Shown: positions 1 to 7,985 of the stretch, piece after piece
Layout of the letters: each line of letters opens with the position of its first letter
Position numbering within the stretch: the first letter of the stretch is position 1
Assembly: GCA_963676605.2 (NCBI GenBank)
Contig: CAXXSP010000005.1
Location: forward strand, 1-9,671
Direction of reading: 5' to 3'
From: SABI01 sp963676605
Lineage (GTDB): Bacteria > Spirochaetota > Spirochaetia > Sphaerochaetales > Sphaerochaetaceae
DNA: 9,671 nt
Position numbers and translations under genes: made by a program
Notes under the pieces: generated by a model
Told to the model about the DNA's origin: nothing
Seen by the model: only the letters and a program-made list of their open reading frames with translations
Database searches by the model: none

Positions 1-584
1 CTACTCTGAGCGGTACTGACCTTTCAATGGCAAGCGTTGCTGTAACAACGACAATTGCCGCTTCCGCAGGGGCAGTCGGCGCAATGGCAGTTTCCTGGAT
101 GAAGTTTAAAAAGCCCGACGTGAGTATGTCATTGAACGGTGCCTTGGCAGGGTTGGTAGGTATTACAGCCCCGACCGCAGTTGTTACACCGACAGGTGCT
201 GTTCTTATCGGTCTGATCGCAGGTCTGATCGTAGTGTACTCGGTAGAAATCATTGACAAGAAATTCCACGTCGATGATCCTGTCGGAGCCATCAGTGTTC
301 ACGGAATCTGCGGTGTGTGGGGAACACTTGCCGTAGGACTGTTCGGCGCGACAGATGATATCAGAGGGCTGTTCTACGGTGGCGGTTTCCATCAGCTGTT
401 CGTTCAGCTTATCGGTGTAGTGGCAGTCGCGGCATGGGTTATTATCACCACAGGTATTCTCTTCGCCGTCATCAAGAAGTTCAAAGGACTGAGAGTTACT
501 GAGACTGAAGAGCTTCAGGGTCTCGACCTGAGCGAACATAATGCTGAAGCCTACAGCGGGTTCCAGATCTTCACAACGATGTAG
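1..584 (+). CDS. amtB: Ammonium transporter AmtB, C-terminal part (5' end outside window)
   Basis: Inner-membrane channel of the Amt/Mep/Rh family that conducts ammonium into the cell as NH3 or NH4+. The reading frame is open from base 3 and 193 residues are visible, about the last half of a typical protein of 400 or more residues. The first visible residues (TLSGTDLSMASVAVTTT) already match the family interior, so the Met codon at 27 is not the start. The segment is rich in hydrophobic helices. It contains the block DDPVGAISVHGICGVWG; the His codon at 300-302 corresponds to the second histidine of the pore His pair, and the first lies upstream of the window. After the last helix comes the usual cytoplasmic tail (LRVTETEELQGLDLSEHNAEAY), which in studied members contacts the PII protein. 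glnK follows after 19 bp, the standard amtB-glnK pairing. No truncation is seen at the 3' end. Confidence 0.96.
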   Translation, partial: TLSGTDLSMASVAVTTTIAASAGAVGAMAVSWMKFKKPDVSMSLNGALAGLVGITAPTAVVTPTGAVLIGLIAGLIVVYSVEIIDKKFHVDDPVGAISVHGICGVWGTLAVGLFGATDDIRGLFYGGGFHQLFVQLIGVVAVAAWVIITTGILFAVIKKFKGLRVTETEELQGLDLSEHNAEAYSGFQIFTTM

Positions 585-603
585 TTAAGAAGGAGAAAGA
601 ATA

Positions 604-945
604 ATGAAACTGATAATTGCCTACATACAGCCGGACAAGCTCTCTGCAGTAAAGCAGGAGCTGTACAAGAAGGAGATTTTCAAGATCTCCGTGACGAACG
701 CGATGGGGTGCGGTCAGCAGAAGGGATATACCGAAGTATATCGCGGCGTCGATGTCGAGGTTAATCTTCTCAAGAAGGTGAGAATCGAGATCGCTGTGAA
801 TGAGACCTTTGTAGATGATACGATCGATGCGATCATTCTCGGTGCCAAAACGGGATCGATCGGAGACGGAAAGATCTTCGTGCTTCCGATCGAAAAGACG
901 ATTCGCATCAGAAACAGAGAAGAAGGTGCTGCCGCAATCGGTTAG
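604..945 (+). CDS. glnK: PII signal-transduction protein, GlnK type
   Basis: Small trimeric cytoplasmic regulator that binds ATP/ADP and 2-oxoglutarate and, in known systems, blocks AmtB when nitrogen is plentiful. The protein has 113 residues, the normal PII length. The start ATG has AGGAG at 591-595, 8 bases upstream. The T-loop region holds GQQKGYTEVYRG (37-48), including Gln39, which helps hold Mg-ATP and 2-oxoglutarate in the family. Lys58 is the usual 2-oxoglutarate contact. The B-loop TGSIGDGKIFV (83-93) with Lys90, and Arg101 and Arg103 in RIR, form the nucleotide site. Position 51, the Tyr that is uridylylated in enterobacterial PII, is Val here, while Tyr46 is kept. Position 49, phosphorylated Ser in cyanobacterial PII, is also Val. 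Control is therefore likely by ligand binding alone, though modification elsewhere cannot be excluded. Two stop codons in a row (TAG TAA) end the gene. It follows amtB closely and is probably co-transcribed with it. Confidence 0.96.
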   Translation: MKLIIAYIQPDKLSAVKQELYKKEIFKISVTNAMGCGQQKGYTEVYRGVDVEVNLLKKVRIEIAVNETFVDDTIDAIILGAKTGSIGDGKIFVLPIEKTIRIRNREEGAAAIG

Positions 946-1080
946 TAACCGGTTCGATTTACACGGACGCTCTTGGGTAAAGGGACAATTCCCATCAGAG
1001 ACCTGTGAGATCTCTACTCTTTCAATCGCAAAGACGATGCGGTGATACACCGGAAAGAGGGCGTTCAGATAATCGGAAAA
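946..1080 (+). other. Intergenic tract with small inverted repeats, function unknown
   Basis: No gene is seen here. The tract has several short self-complementary elements. CTCT+TGGG (970-977) can pair with CCCA+AGAG (991-1000) across a 2-base bulge. GGGA-caat-TCCC (982-993) is an alternative inner hairpin. AGAGA (997-1001) can pair with TCTCT (1011-1015), which competes with the first stem for the same AGAG. CGGTG-ata-CACCG (1040-1052) is a clean 5-bp hairpin. It could be a structured 3' untranslated region of amtB-glnK or a small RNA, or chance. I compared it by eye with the glutamine, SAM, TPP, cobalamin and lysine riboswitch cores and saw no match. Confidence 0.3.
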
Positions 1081-1081
1081 T

Positions 1082-1097
1082 CCTACATTTATGTAGC
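1082..1097. promoter_or_regulatory. Candidate activator (enhancer) site 1, upstream palindrome
   Basis: CCTAC-ATTTAT-GTAGC, with a perfect inner palindrome CTACAT-TT-ATGTAG. It shares the form T-CCTAC-N6-GTAG with the palindrome at 1113-1128, and the two centres are 31 bp apart (about three helical turns, so on the same DNA face). Its centre lies about 119 bp before the transcription start predicted from the sigma-54 promoter. That layout resembles the paired NtrC sites of enterobacterial glnA, but the bases do not fit the NtrC consensus TGCACC-N5-GGTGCA. The regulator is therefore unknown. Confidence 0.5.
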
Positions 1098-1100
1098 TTT

Positions 1101-1140
1101 GGGGATGGGATTCCTACGATATGGTAGGTCTTTCATCCCC
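1101..1140 (+). terminator. Long hairpin, possible terminator or attenuator after glnK
   Basis: GGGGATG (1101-1107) pairs perfectly with CATCCCC (1134-1140). The stem can be extended by G-U, G-U and A-U pairs (1108-1110 with 1131-1133). After a 2x2 internal loop, an inner 5-bp stem CCTAC/GTAGG (1113-1117 with 1124-1128) closes a 6-base loop. The following bases (TTAAAATTTAATAAATAT) are AU-rich but not a clean U run, so termination would be weak or factor-aided. It would end the amtB-glnK transcript. The inner stem is the same sequence as candidate activator site 2, so the segment may act as RNA, as DNA, or both. Confidence 0.5.
1113..1128. promoter_or_regulatory. Candidate activator (enhancer) site 2, downstream palindrome
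   Basis: CCTAC-GATATG-GTAGG, a perfect 5-bp inverted repeat with the same arms and 6-base spacer as the element at 1082-1097. Its centre is about 88 bp before the predicted sigma-54 transcription start, in the range usual for bacterial enhancer-binding proteins. The element also forms the inner stem of the hairpin at 1101-1140, so the arms may be kept for RNA structure rather than for protein binding. Confidence 0.45.
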
Positions 1141-1181
1141 TTAAAATTTAATAAATATATACATAGTAAAGAGATATATAC

Positions 1182-1198
1182 TTGGCATGCTATTTGCA
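1182..1198 (+). promoter_or_regulatory. Sigma-54 (-24/-12) promoter of glnN-gltBD
   Basis: TTGGCATGCTATTTGCA matches the sigma-54 consensus YTGGCACGRNNNTTGCW at all but two positions. The invariant GG (1184-1185) and GC (1196-1197) are exactly 10 bases apart. The predicted transcription start is near 1209, which gives a short AT-rich leader of about 37 bases before the glnN ATG. Sigma-54 promoters need an ATP-driven activator bound upstream, and the paired palindromes at 1082-1097 and 1113-1128 are candidates. A TATAAT lies at 1208-1213, but the only good -35 match (TTGGCA, 1182-1187) is 20 bases away, too far for a normal sigma-70 promoter. Confidence 0.85.
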
Positions 1199-1245
1199 TA
1201 TATTCAATATAATACTAAAAGAAGAATTATAGGAGTGAATGAAGT

Positions 1246-3369
1246 ATGCCAAACCAGATCGACTTTTCAAAGACCCCATTATCTGAAGTGTACGGTGACA
1301 ACTGTTTCAGTGATGCAGTAATGAAAGAAAGGCTTCCGGCCAATGTCTATAAAGAACTACTTGCTGTTCAGAATGATGGACAGTTGCTTTCATCAAAAGC
1401 AGCAGAGGTCATTGCCAAAAGCATGAAAGACTGGGCCCTTGAAAAAGGTGCTACCCACTATACTCACTGGTTTCAGCCTCTTACAGGTCTGACAGCTGAG
1501 AAGCATGATTCCTTCATCTCTCCCAAGTCTGACGGTTCGATGCTGCTCGAGTTCTCGGACAAGGAACTCATCCAGGGTGAACCTGATGCCTCTTCTTTCC
1601 CTAACGGCGGACTGAGAGCCACTTTCGAGGCGCGCGGTTATACAGCATGGGATACAAGTTCACCTGCAGTGATCAAAGAAGTCGGCGGTGTGAAGACTCT
1701 GACCATCCCGACCGCATTCTTCTCTTATACAGGCGATGCACTCGACAAAAAAGTCCCTCTTCTCCGTTCAATGGTTGCTGTGAACGATCAGGCTCTCAGA
1801 GTGCTGAGGTCTCTTGGGAACACTACAACGAAGAAGATCTGTATCAACGTGGGTCCCGAACAGGAATACTTCCTCGTCGACGAAGAATTCTATGACAAGC
1901 GTCCCGACCTCCGTCTTGCAGGAAGAACAGTCTTCGGAACGATGAGTGCGAAAGGTCAGGAGATGGATGATCACTATTTCGGAGCCATCAAAGAACGCGT
2001 CGGACTGTTCATGAAAGAGCTCAACTGCGAACTGTGGAAACTCGGAGTACCGGCTAAGACTCAGCATAACGAGGTTGCTCCCAACCAGTTCGAGATCGCT
2101 ACGGTCTACTCTTCAGCCAACATCTCAACCGATACCAACCAGCTTCTCATGGAGACCATCAAGAATGTCGCGAAACATCATAAGCTCGTTGCACTTCTGC
2201 ATGAGAAACCCTTTGCCGGAGTCAACGGCAGCGGTAAACACAACAACTGGTCAATTTCCACTGACGATGGTCAGAACCTGCTGAGCCCGGGAAAAAGCCC
2301 CGAAGAGAATGTCCAGTTCCTCCTTTTCCTCACCTCGGTGATCAAAGCTGTAGATGAATATGCTGTTCTTCTGAGACTGTCAGCGGCGAACTCGGGCAAC
2401 GATCACAGACTGGGCGCCAATGAAGCTCCTCCTGCCATCGTGTCGATGTATCTCGGCGAAAAGATCACCGAGATTCTCGAGAGCATCGGCAACGGAACTC
2501 CTCTGGTACGCAGAGACGGCAAGCTTGTCGAACTGGGACTGACTACCATCCCGTCATTCCCGATCGATGATACCGACAGAAACAGAACGAGTCCGTTCGC
2601 ATTCACCGGTAACAAATTCGAATTCAGAATGGTCGGCTCATCACAGTCCCTTGCAGGTCCGAACACGATGCTCAACGCAGCAGTCGCCGAGATTCTGAGC
2701 GAAGTCGGTGACCGTCTTGAAAAGAGCAGTGATGTCATGGCTGAAGCCAAAGCGATCATCAAAGAGTTCTACTGCAACCACAAAAGAATCATCTTCAACG
2801 GAAACGGTTACAGCGAAGAGTGGGTGGAAGAAGCACAGAAGAGAGGTCTTCCCAATCTTCCCAACACCGTCGAAGCTCTCAGTCACCTTACTGACGAAGA
2901 ATTTGTCAAAGTGTTCGAGAAACACAAGATCTTCGCATCTCATGAGATCGCATCGAGACAGGAAATCTATCTTGAGATCTACATGCAGCAGATCAATATC
3001 GAAGCGAGCCTCATGGTCGAGATGGCCAAAGGAAAGATAGTTCCGGCAGCAAACCGCTATCTGAGCGAACTTCTCAGCGGCATCACGGCGCAGAAAGGAT
3101 TCGGTTTCGAACCGACCCAGCTGACTCTTCTTGCAAAGAAACTCTCCGAGACCATCGATTCCACTCTCAAGGAAGTCGAAGTTCTGGATTCTAAGATCAA
3201 ACAGCTTGCAGCTTCAGAAGGATCAACACTCGAGATGGCGAAATTCACCCACGACGAGATCGTCAAGACGATGGAGACATTAAGAGGATTTGGTGACACT
3301 CTCGAAGAACTTACCGATTCTTCATACTGGCCGTATCCGAAATATGAAGATTTGTTGTTTCGTTTGTAG
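1246..3369 (+). CDS. glnN: Glutamine synthetase, type III (GlnN)
   Basis: Makes glutamine from glutamate, ammonia and ATP in the cytoplasm; the first step of the GS-GOGAT cycle. Its 707 residues match the large type III family (about 700-730) and not type I (about 450-470). The GSIII signature RATFEARGYTAWD sits at 124-136. Catalytic and metal-binding blocks follow in order: GPEQEY (203-208), QHNEVAPNQFE (273-283), NGSGKHNNW (327-335), LGANEAPP (389-396), and NRTSPFAFTGNKFEFR (446-461), which carries the substrate-binding arginines. The remaining 240 or so residues are mainly helical and are typical of this family. The ATG has AGGAG at 1231-1235, 10 bases upstream. The type I adenylylation motif was not found, so GlnE-type control is not expected. 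It is the first gene after the sigma-54 promoter and gltB begins 34 bp later, so glutamine and glutamate synthesis are probably induced together under nitrogen limitation. Confidence 0.97.
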   Translation: MPNQIDFSKTPLSEVYGDNCFSDAVMKERLPANVYKELLAVQNDGQLLSSKAAEVIAKSMKDWALEKGATHYTHWFQPLTGLTAEKHDSFISPKSDGSMLLEFSDKELIQGEPDASSFPNGGLRATFEARGYTAWDTSSPAVIKEVGGVKTLTIPTAFFSYTGDALDKKVPLLRSMVAVNDQALRVLRSLGNTTTKKICINVGPEQEYFLVDEEFYDKRPDLRLAGRTVFGTMSAKGQEMDDHYFGAIKERVGLFMKELNCELWKLGVPAKTQHNEVAPNQFEIATVYSSANISTDTNQLLMETIKNVAKHHKLVALLHEKPFAGVNGSGKHNNWSISTDDGQNLLSPGKSPEENVQFLLFLTSVIKAVDEYAVLLRLSAANSGNDHRLGANEAPPAIVSMYLGEKITEILESIGNGTPLVRRDGKLVELGLTTIPSFPIDDTDRNRTSPFAFTGNKFEFRMVGSSQSLAGPNTMLNAAVAEILSEVGDRLEKSSDVMAEAKAIIKEFYCNHKRIIFNGNGYSEEWVEEAQKRGLPNLPNTVEALSHLTDEEFVKVFEKHKIFASHEIASRQEIYLEIYMQQINIEASLMVEMAKGKIVPAANRYLSELLSGITAQKGFGFEPTQLTLLAKKLSETIDSTLKEVEVLDSKIKQLAASEGSTLEMAKFTHDEIVKTMETLRGFGDTLEELTDSSYWPYPKYEDLLFRL

Positions 3370-3403
3370 AATTTAGATTTGAGATTATATACGAGGAGAA
3401 TAT

Positions 3404-6400
3404 ATGCAGGAACCTACAGGTGACCAGCGGATTGAACAGATTCGTACACAGATTATTGATAATGGGAGCTATGGTTTATATAGATCAGAATTCGATCATG
3501 ACAGTTGCGGCGTAGGATTCATCGCCCATCTGGACGGACAGAAAAGACATTCGATCGTCCGTGACGGATTGAAAGTGCTCTATAATTTGCAACACCGTGG
3601 TGCTGTCGGCGGGGATAACAAGACCGGCGACGGCAGCGGTATCATGGTTCAGATACCACACAAGTTCTTTACGAAGGTCATCAAAGATTTCAAGCTGCCC
3701 CAGGCGGGCAGCTATGCTGTCGGTATGTTTTTTTTTTCCGCAGGATGCCGACGGGGACAGCTATAAGCAGGAAATCGAAAGGTCTGTTACAAACAGGGGC
3801 TTCTTTCCTCTCGGATGGAGAGAAGTACCCGTCAGATCCGAGATCCTGGGAGAGCTGGCACTTGCCACCCAGCCGAAGATCCTTCAGCTGTTCATCACAC
3901 ACGACAAATACAGAGGGGATGAACTGCAGCGCCAGCTGTTCGTTCTCCGCCGATTCATAGAGAAGAATATCTTCTCGACATTAGGTGTTTCCAACCAGTT
4001 CTATATCTGCAGTCTTTCTTCAACGATTCTCATCTACAAAGGAATGCTGACTCCGGAACAGGTTGACACCTATTATCCTGACTTGAGCGACACCGATTTC
4101 ATCAGTGCGTTCAGTATCATCCACTCCAGATTCAGCACGAACACCCTCCCTCAATGGCGACTGGCTCAACCGTTCAGATATCTCGCCCACAACGGCGAGA
4201 TTAATACTCTCAGGGGAAATATCAACAGGCAGAAGGCGAGAGAAGGCTTCATGTCCTCTACATTGCTCGGTGATGATTTAGACACCATCACTCCGATCAT
4301 CGATGAGACCGGAAGTGATTCTGCGATCTTCGACAACGTACTGGAGCTGTTCACCATGGCGGGCAGGAGCATTCCCCATGTTATGATGATGATGATCCCG
4401 GAAGCCTATTCTCCCGAGATCCAGATGAGTGCCGACAAGAGGGCCTTCTATGAATACCATTCGCCGATCATGGAGCCGTGGGACGGCCCTGCGGCTGTCG
4501 TATTCACAGACGGACGGTTCATCGGAGCTACTTTGGACAGAAACGGGCTCAGACCGGCGCGGTACACTGTCATGAAAGACGGTCTGATCGTTCTCGCCTC
4601 CGAGGCGGGAGTTCTGGATCTTGATCCTGCAGAAGTGAGAATGAAAGGCAGGCTGCATCCGGGAAAGATGTTTCTTGTCGATCTCGAACAGCATCGCATC
4701 ATACCCGACAATGTCATAAAATCAAGACTTTCACGTGAATATCCCTACAGACGATGGGTGAAGAAATCACGGCTGGAACTGCGCGGTCTGTTCATGCCTT
4801 CAGGTGTTTCATCGATCGAACCTCAGGAACTTCTGGAGAAACAGGTTCTGTTCGGTTACAGCGACGAAGATCTGAAGACCATCATCACCCCTATGGCGAA
4901 ACGGGGACAGGAAGCCATCGGATCGATGGGAAACGACACGGGGCTCGCGGTGTTATCCGATCACAGCGAATTGCTGTTCTCCTATTTCAAGCAGATGTTC
5001 GCACAGGTCACAAATCCTCCGATCGATCCGCTGCGCGAGCAGTTGATGATGTCCCTTGAAAGTTTCATCGAGAATGAGAGCAATCCTCTCGATATCGATC
5101 AGAGACAGTACCGTTCCTTCAAACTGTCACACCCGGTCCTTTCGACACGTGATGTGGCGAGAATAAGGAACAACCCCAACAAAGATCTTCTTGCCAGCGA
5201 TATCGATATCACATTCACTCCGGATGGCAGCGCAGAGGCTCTGAGGGATGCCATAACCAGAGTCTGTGAAGAAGCCGAAAGACTTGCTGATGAGGGAGTC
5301 AGCCTCATGATCCTCACCGACAAAGGTGCGGGACCAGAAAGAGCTCCGATCCCCTCACTTCTGGCGATCTCGGCCCTGCATCAGTATATGCTTGACAAAC
5401 GACTGAGAGGGAAGATCGGTATCATCGTTGAAACGGGTGAAGTACGGGAAGTATTCCATTTTGCACTTCATCTCGCCTTCGGCTGTGATGCACTGTGTCC
5501 CTATATCGCATTCGCGAGTGTGAGACAGCTGGCCGAAGAAGGTGTTCTCGGCGACCTCACTCCTGAAGAGGCCGGAGACAATTACGTCAACGCCGTGAAG
5601 AAAGGACTGTTGAAAACATTCAGCAGAATGGGGATCTCGACACTTCACAGTTTCTTCAACACCCAGATCTTCGAGGCTGTCGGTCTCGGAGAAGAGATCA
5701 TAGAATCCTACTTCAGAGGAACCATCTCGAGAATAGGCGGTGTCGGGCTTAAGGAACTTGCATGGGAGATTCAACAGCGATATGAACAGGCCTATCCGAA
5801 AGACGGACGGAAAGTCAAGCTGAGAAGTCCCGGCGGTTCCTATCGATATAGGAAGAACAGTGAACCTCACTACTGGTCGCCGGAATCCATCAGTCTTCTT
5901 CAATCGGCAACCCATCAGAAAAGTTATACGATCTTCAAGCAGTTCACGTCCCTTATGAACGATTCGTACCGGAAGAACGGAGAGATCAGAGGTCTTCTCG
6001 ATTTCAAAGAAGGTACATCGATCCCGATAGAAGAGGTCGAACCTGTCGAGGCGATCACAAGAAGGTTCGTCTCGGCGGCCATGTCGATCGGCTCTATCGG
6101 TAAGGAAGTTCACGAGACGGTCGCTATCGCGATGAACCGCCTGCATGCGAAGAGCAACAGCGGGGAAGGCGGTGAAGATCCGATCAGGATAAAACCGCTG
6201 GAGAATGGTGATTCGATGCGTTCAAGGATCAAACAGATCGCTTCGGGACGCTTCGGAGTCACAACCGAATACATCATGAGTGCGGACGAACTCCAGATAA
6301 AGATGGCTCAGGGAGCAAAACCCGGAGAAGGGGGACAGCTACCGGGGAACAAGGTGACCGAATACATCGCACAGATCCGTCATACCACACCGGGCGTGAC

Positions 6401-7985
6401 ACTCATTTCTCCCCCGCCGCATCACGATATCTACTCGATCGAAGATCTGGCACAGCTGATCTACGATCTGAGATCCGTTAATCCCGAAGCAGAAGTATCT
6501 GTCAAACTGGTCAGTGAGGCTGGTGTCGGTACGATCGCCAGCGGTGTATCGAAAGCAAAAGCCGACAGAGTGATCATCTCAGGACAGAACGGTGGAACGG
6601 GAGCATCACCGCTGACAAGTATCAGACATACCGGGCTTCCCTGGGAGCTGGGACTCGCCGAGACTCAGCAGGCGCTGATCGTCAACAAGCTTCGTTCCCA
6701 GATCATCGTCCAGACAGACGGGCATCTCAAGACCGGTAAGGATCTTGCAATCGCGGCTCTTCTCGGAGCCGAGGAATTCGGTTTCGGTACATCCCTCCTT
6801 ATCTCGCTCGGGTGTATCATGATGAGAAAATGTCATCTCAATACCTGTCCGTTCGGAGTTGCGACACAGGATCCGGAACTGAGGAAACTGTTCAGAGGTA
6901 AGGCTGATTTCGTCATTGCCTTTTTGCAGTTCGTGGCTGCAGAATTGAGAGAATACATGGCCTATCTGGGATTCAGAACCGTCGATGAGATGGTCGGACG
7001 GGTAGACAGACTGAAATTCGTCCCGAATGCCGACAAGAAGAAAGCATCAAAGGTCAAACTCGATGCGATCCTCGCTTCCGATCATATCAGAGAAGGTGTT
7101 CCCCTCCACTTCGAAAATAAGGGTGAACGGCCCGGAATCAGCCGTTTCGACAAGGCCATAGAAAAGAGGATGAAGAACTTCTGGCAGGAACCGAAGGCGA
7201 TGACCTTCAACCTGAATGTAAACAATACCGACAGGGCGATCGGTTCGGCGCTGAGCGGGAAGATCACCAAAGCCTATGGAGCAGAAGGTCTTGAAGAGGG
7301 GACGTTGACGTTCAACCTCACAGGATCAGCCGGACAGAGTTTCGGTGCATTCCTTGCTCCGGGTATCAAACTGGTACTCAAAGGTGAGGTGAATGATTAT
7401 CTCGGCAAGGGGATGAGCGGCGGAACCATCGTTGTCGTTCCTCCTGACAAATCCAAGATCAGACCGGAAAAGAACATCATCTGCGGAAATGTGGTGATGT
7501 ACGGAGCAACCGGAGGAAAGACATTCATCAACGGAATGGCGGGAGAGAGATTCTGCGTACGAAACAGCGGAGCTACCGCCGTAGTTGAAGGGATCGGTGA
7601 TCACGGATGTGAGTATATGACAGGAGGGACAGTCGTCGTTCTCGGCGAGATGGGTAAGAACTTCGCCGCCGGAATGAGCGGCGGGATCGCCTATGTATAT
7701 GATCCTTCGGAACAGTTCGATTCCAGATGCAATCTTGATATGGTGGAACTTGAAGGTGTATGGGACGATAAGGATAAGAAGACGCTCAAGGACCTGATCA
7801 GCGAACATTTCACCTACACCCACAGTCATCTTGCCCAGTATATTCTGGAGAACTGGGAAGTGCAGTATCCTCAATTCGTCAAGGTTGTACCGATCGAATA
7901 CAGAAAAGGACTTGAGAGAATGCAGATGAATGAGAATAGGGACGATGAAACGATGAGTGTTACCGAGGAGGTGTACCGTGCCTAA
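3404..7985 (+). CDS. gltB: Glutamate synthase, large subunit (GltB), frameshifted at a T10 run
   Basis: The large (alpha) subunit transfers the amide of glutamine to 2-oxoglutarate. The start ATG has AGGAG at 3394-3398. The first frame runs to a stop at 3764-3766 (120 residues). The rest of the protein is in the next frame, and the switch falls in ten T residues at 3728-3737. With nine T the product is about 1526 residues, normal for GltB, reading MFFFPQDADG across the join. Domains in the joined protein: a class II amidotransferase with nucleophile Cys35 in SCGVGFIAH after a 34-residue propeptide, HSRFS (240-244), NGEIN (263-267) and GSDS with Asp305; a central domain; the FMN/synthase domain with GEGGQLPG (974-981) and SGQNGGTG (1059-1066); the 3Fe-4S cysteines 1137, 1143 and 1148 (C-x5-C-x4-C); and a C-terminal beta-helix domain from about 1307. 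Everything after the run is intact, so the gene looks recently or reversibly interrupted rather than decayed. Uncorrected, the 120-residue product keeps Cys35 but cannot be a working enzyme. Confidence 0.93.
3728..3737 (+). repeat. T10 homopolymer at the gltB frameshift point
   Basis: Ten consecutive T residues directly after the ATG codon at 3725-3727. Nine T would encode Phe-Phe-Phe and keep one frame; ten shift into a stop 27 bases after the run. Possible causes are a read or assembly error, slipped-strand variation, or RNA polymerase or ribosome slippage that restores frame in some products. Confidence 0.95.
7966..7971 (+). promoter_or_regulatory. Ribosome binding site of gltD inside the gltB end
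   Basis: AGGAGG is 6 bases before a GTG codon at 7978-7980. This fixes the gltD start at 7978 instead of the earlier in-frame GTG at 7957, which would add seven residues (MLPRRCT) encoded by the Shine-Dalgarno sequence itself. Because the site lies within the last codons of gltB, gltD translation is probably coupled to gltB translation. Confidence 0.85.

Noticed and set aside
946..1100. A known glutamine or other riboswitch before glnN
   Set aside because: No familiar conserved core was recognised by eye. The tract also lies upstream of the predicted transcription start at about 1209, so it would not be in the glnN leader.
1200..1210. ATATT-C-AATAT palindrome at the predicted transcription start
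   Set aside because: Short AT-only palindromes are expected in this very AT-rich stretch, and nothing else supports an operator there.
1182..1213. A sigma-70 promoter made of TTGGCA and TATAAT upstream of glnN
   Set aside because: The spacing is 20 bases, too long for sigma-70, and the same TTGGCA belongs to a much better sigma-54 match with exact 10-base GG to GC spacing.
4383..4394. Four ATG codons in a row (Met-Met-Met-Met) in gltB, looking like a short repeat
   Set aside because: The Met run before IPEA is a normal conserved feature of GltB proteins, so it is neither a repeat expansion nor an internal start.
5355..6146. A 263-codon open frame on the - strand inside gltB
   Set aside because: It is antisense to the conserved central and FMN region of GltB, and I saw no recognisable motif or convincing ribosome binding site.
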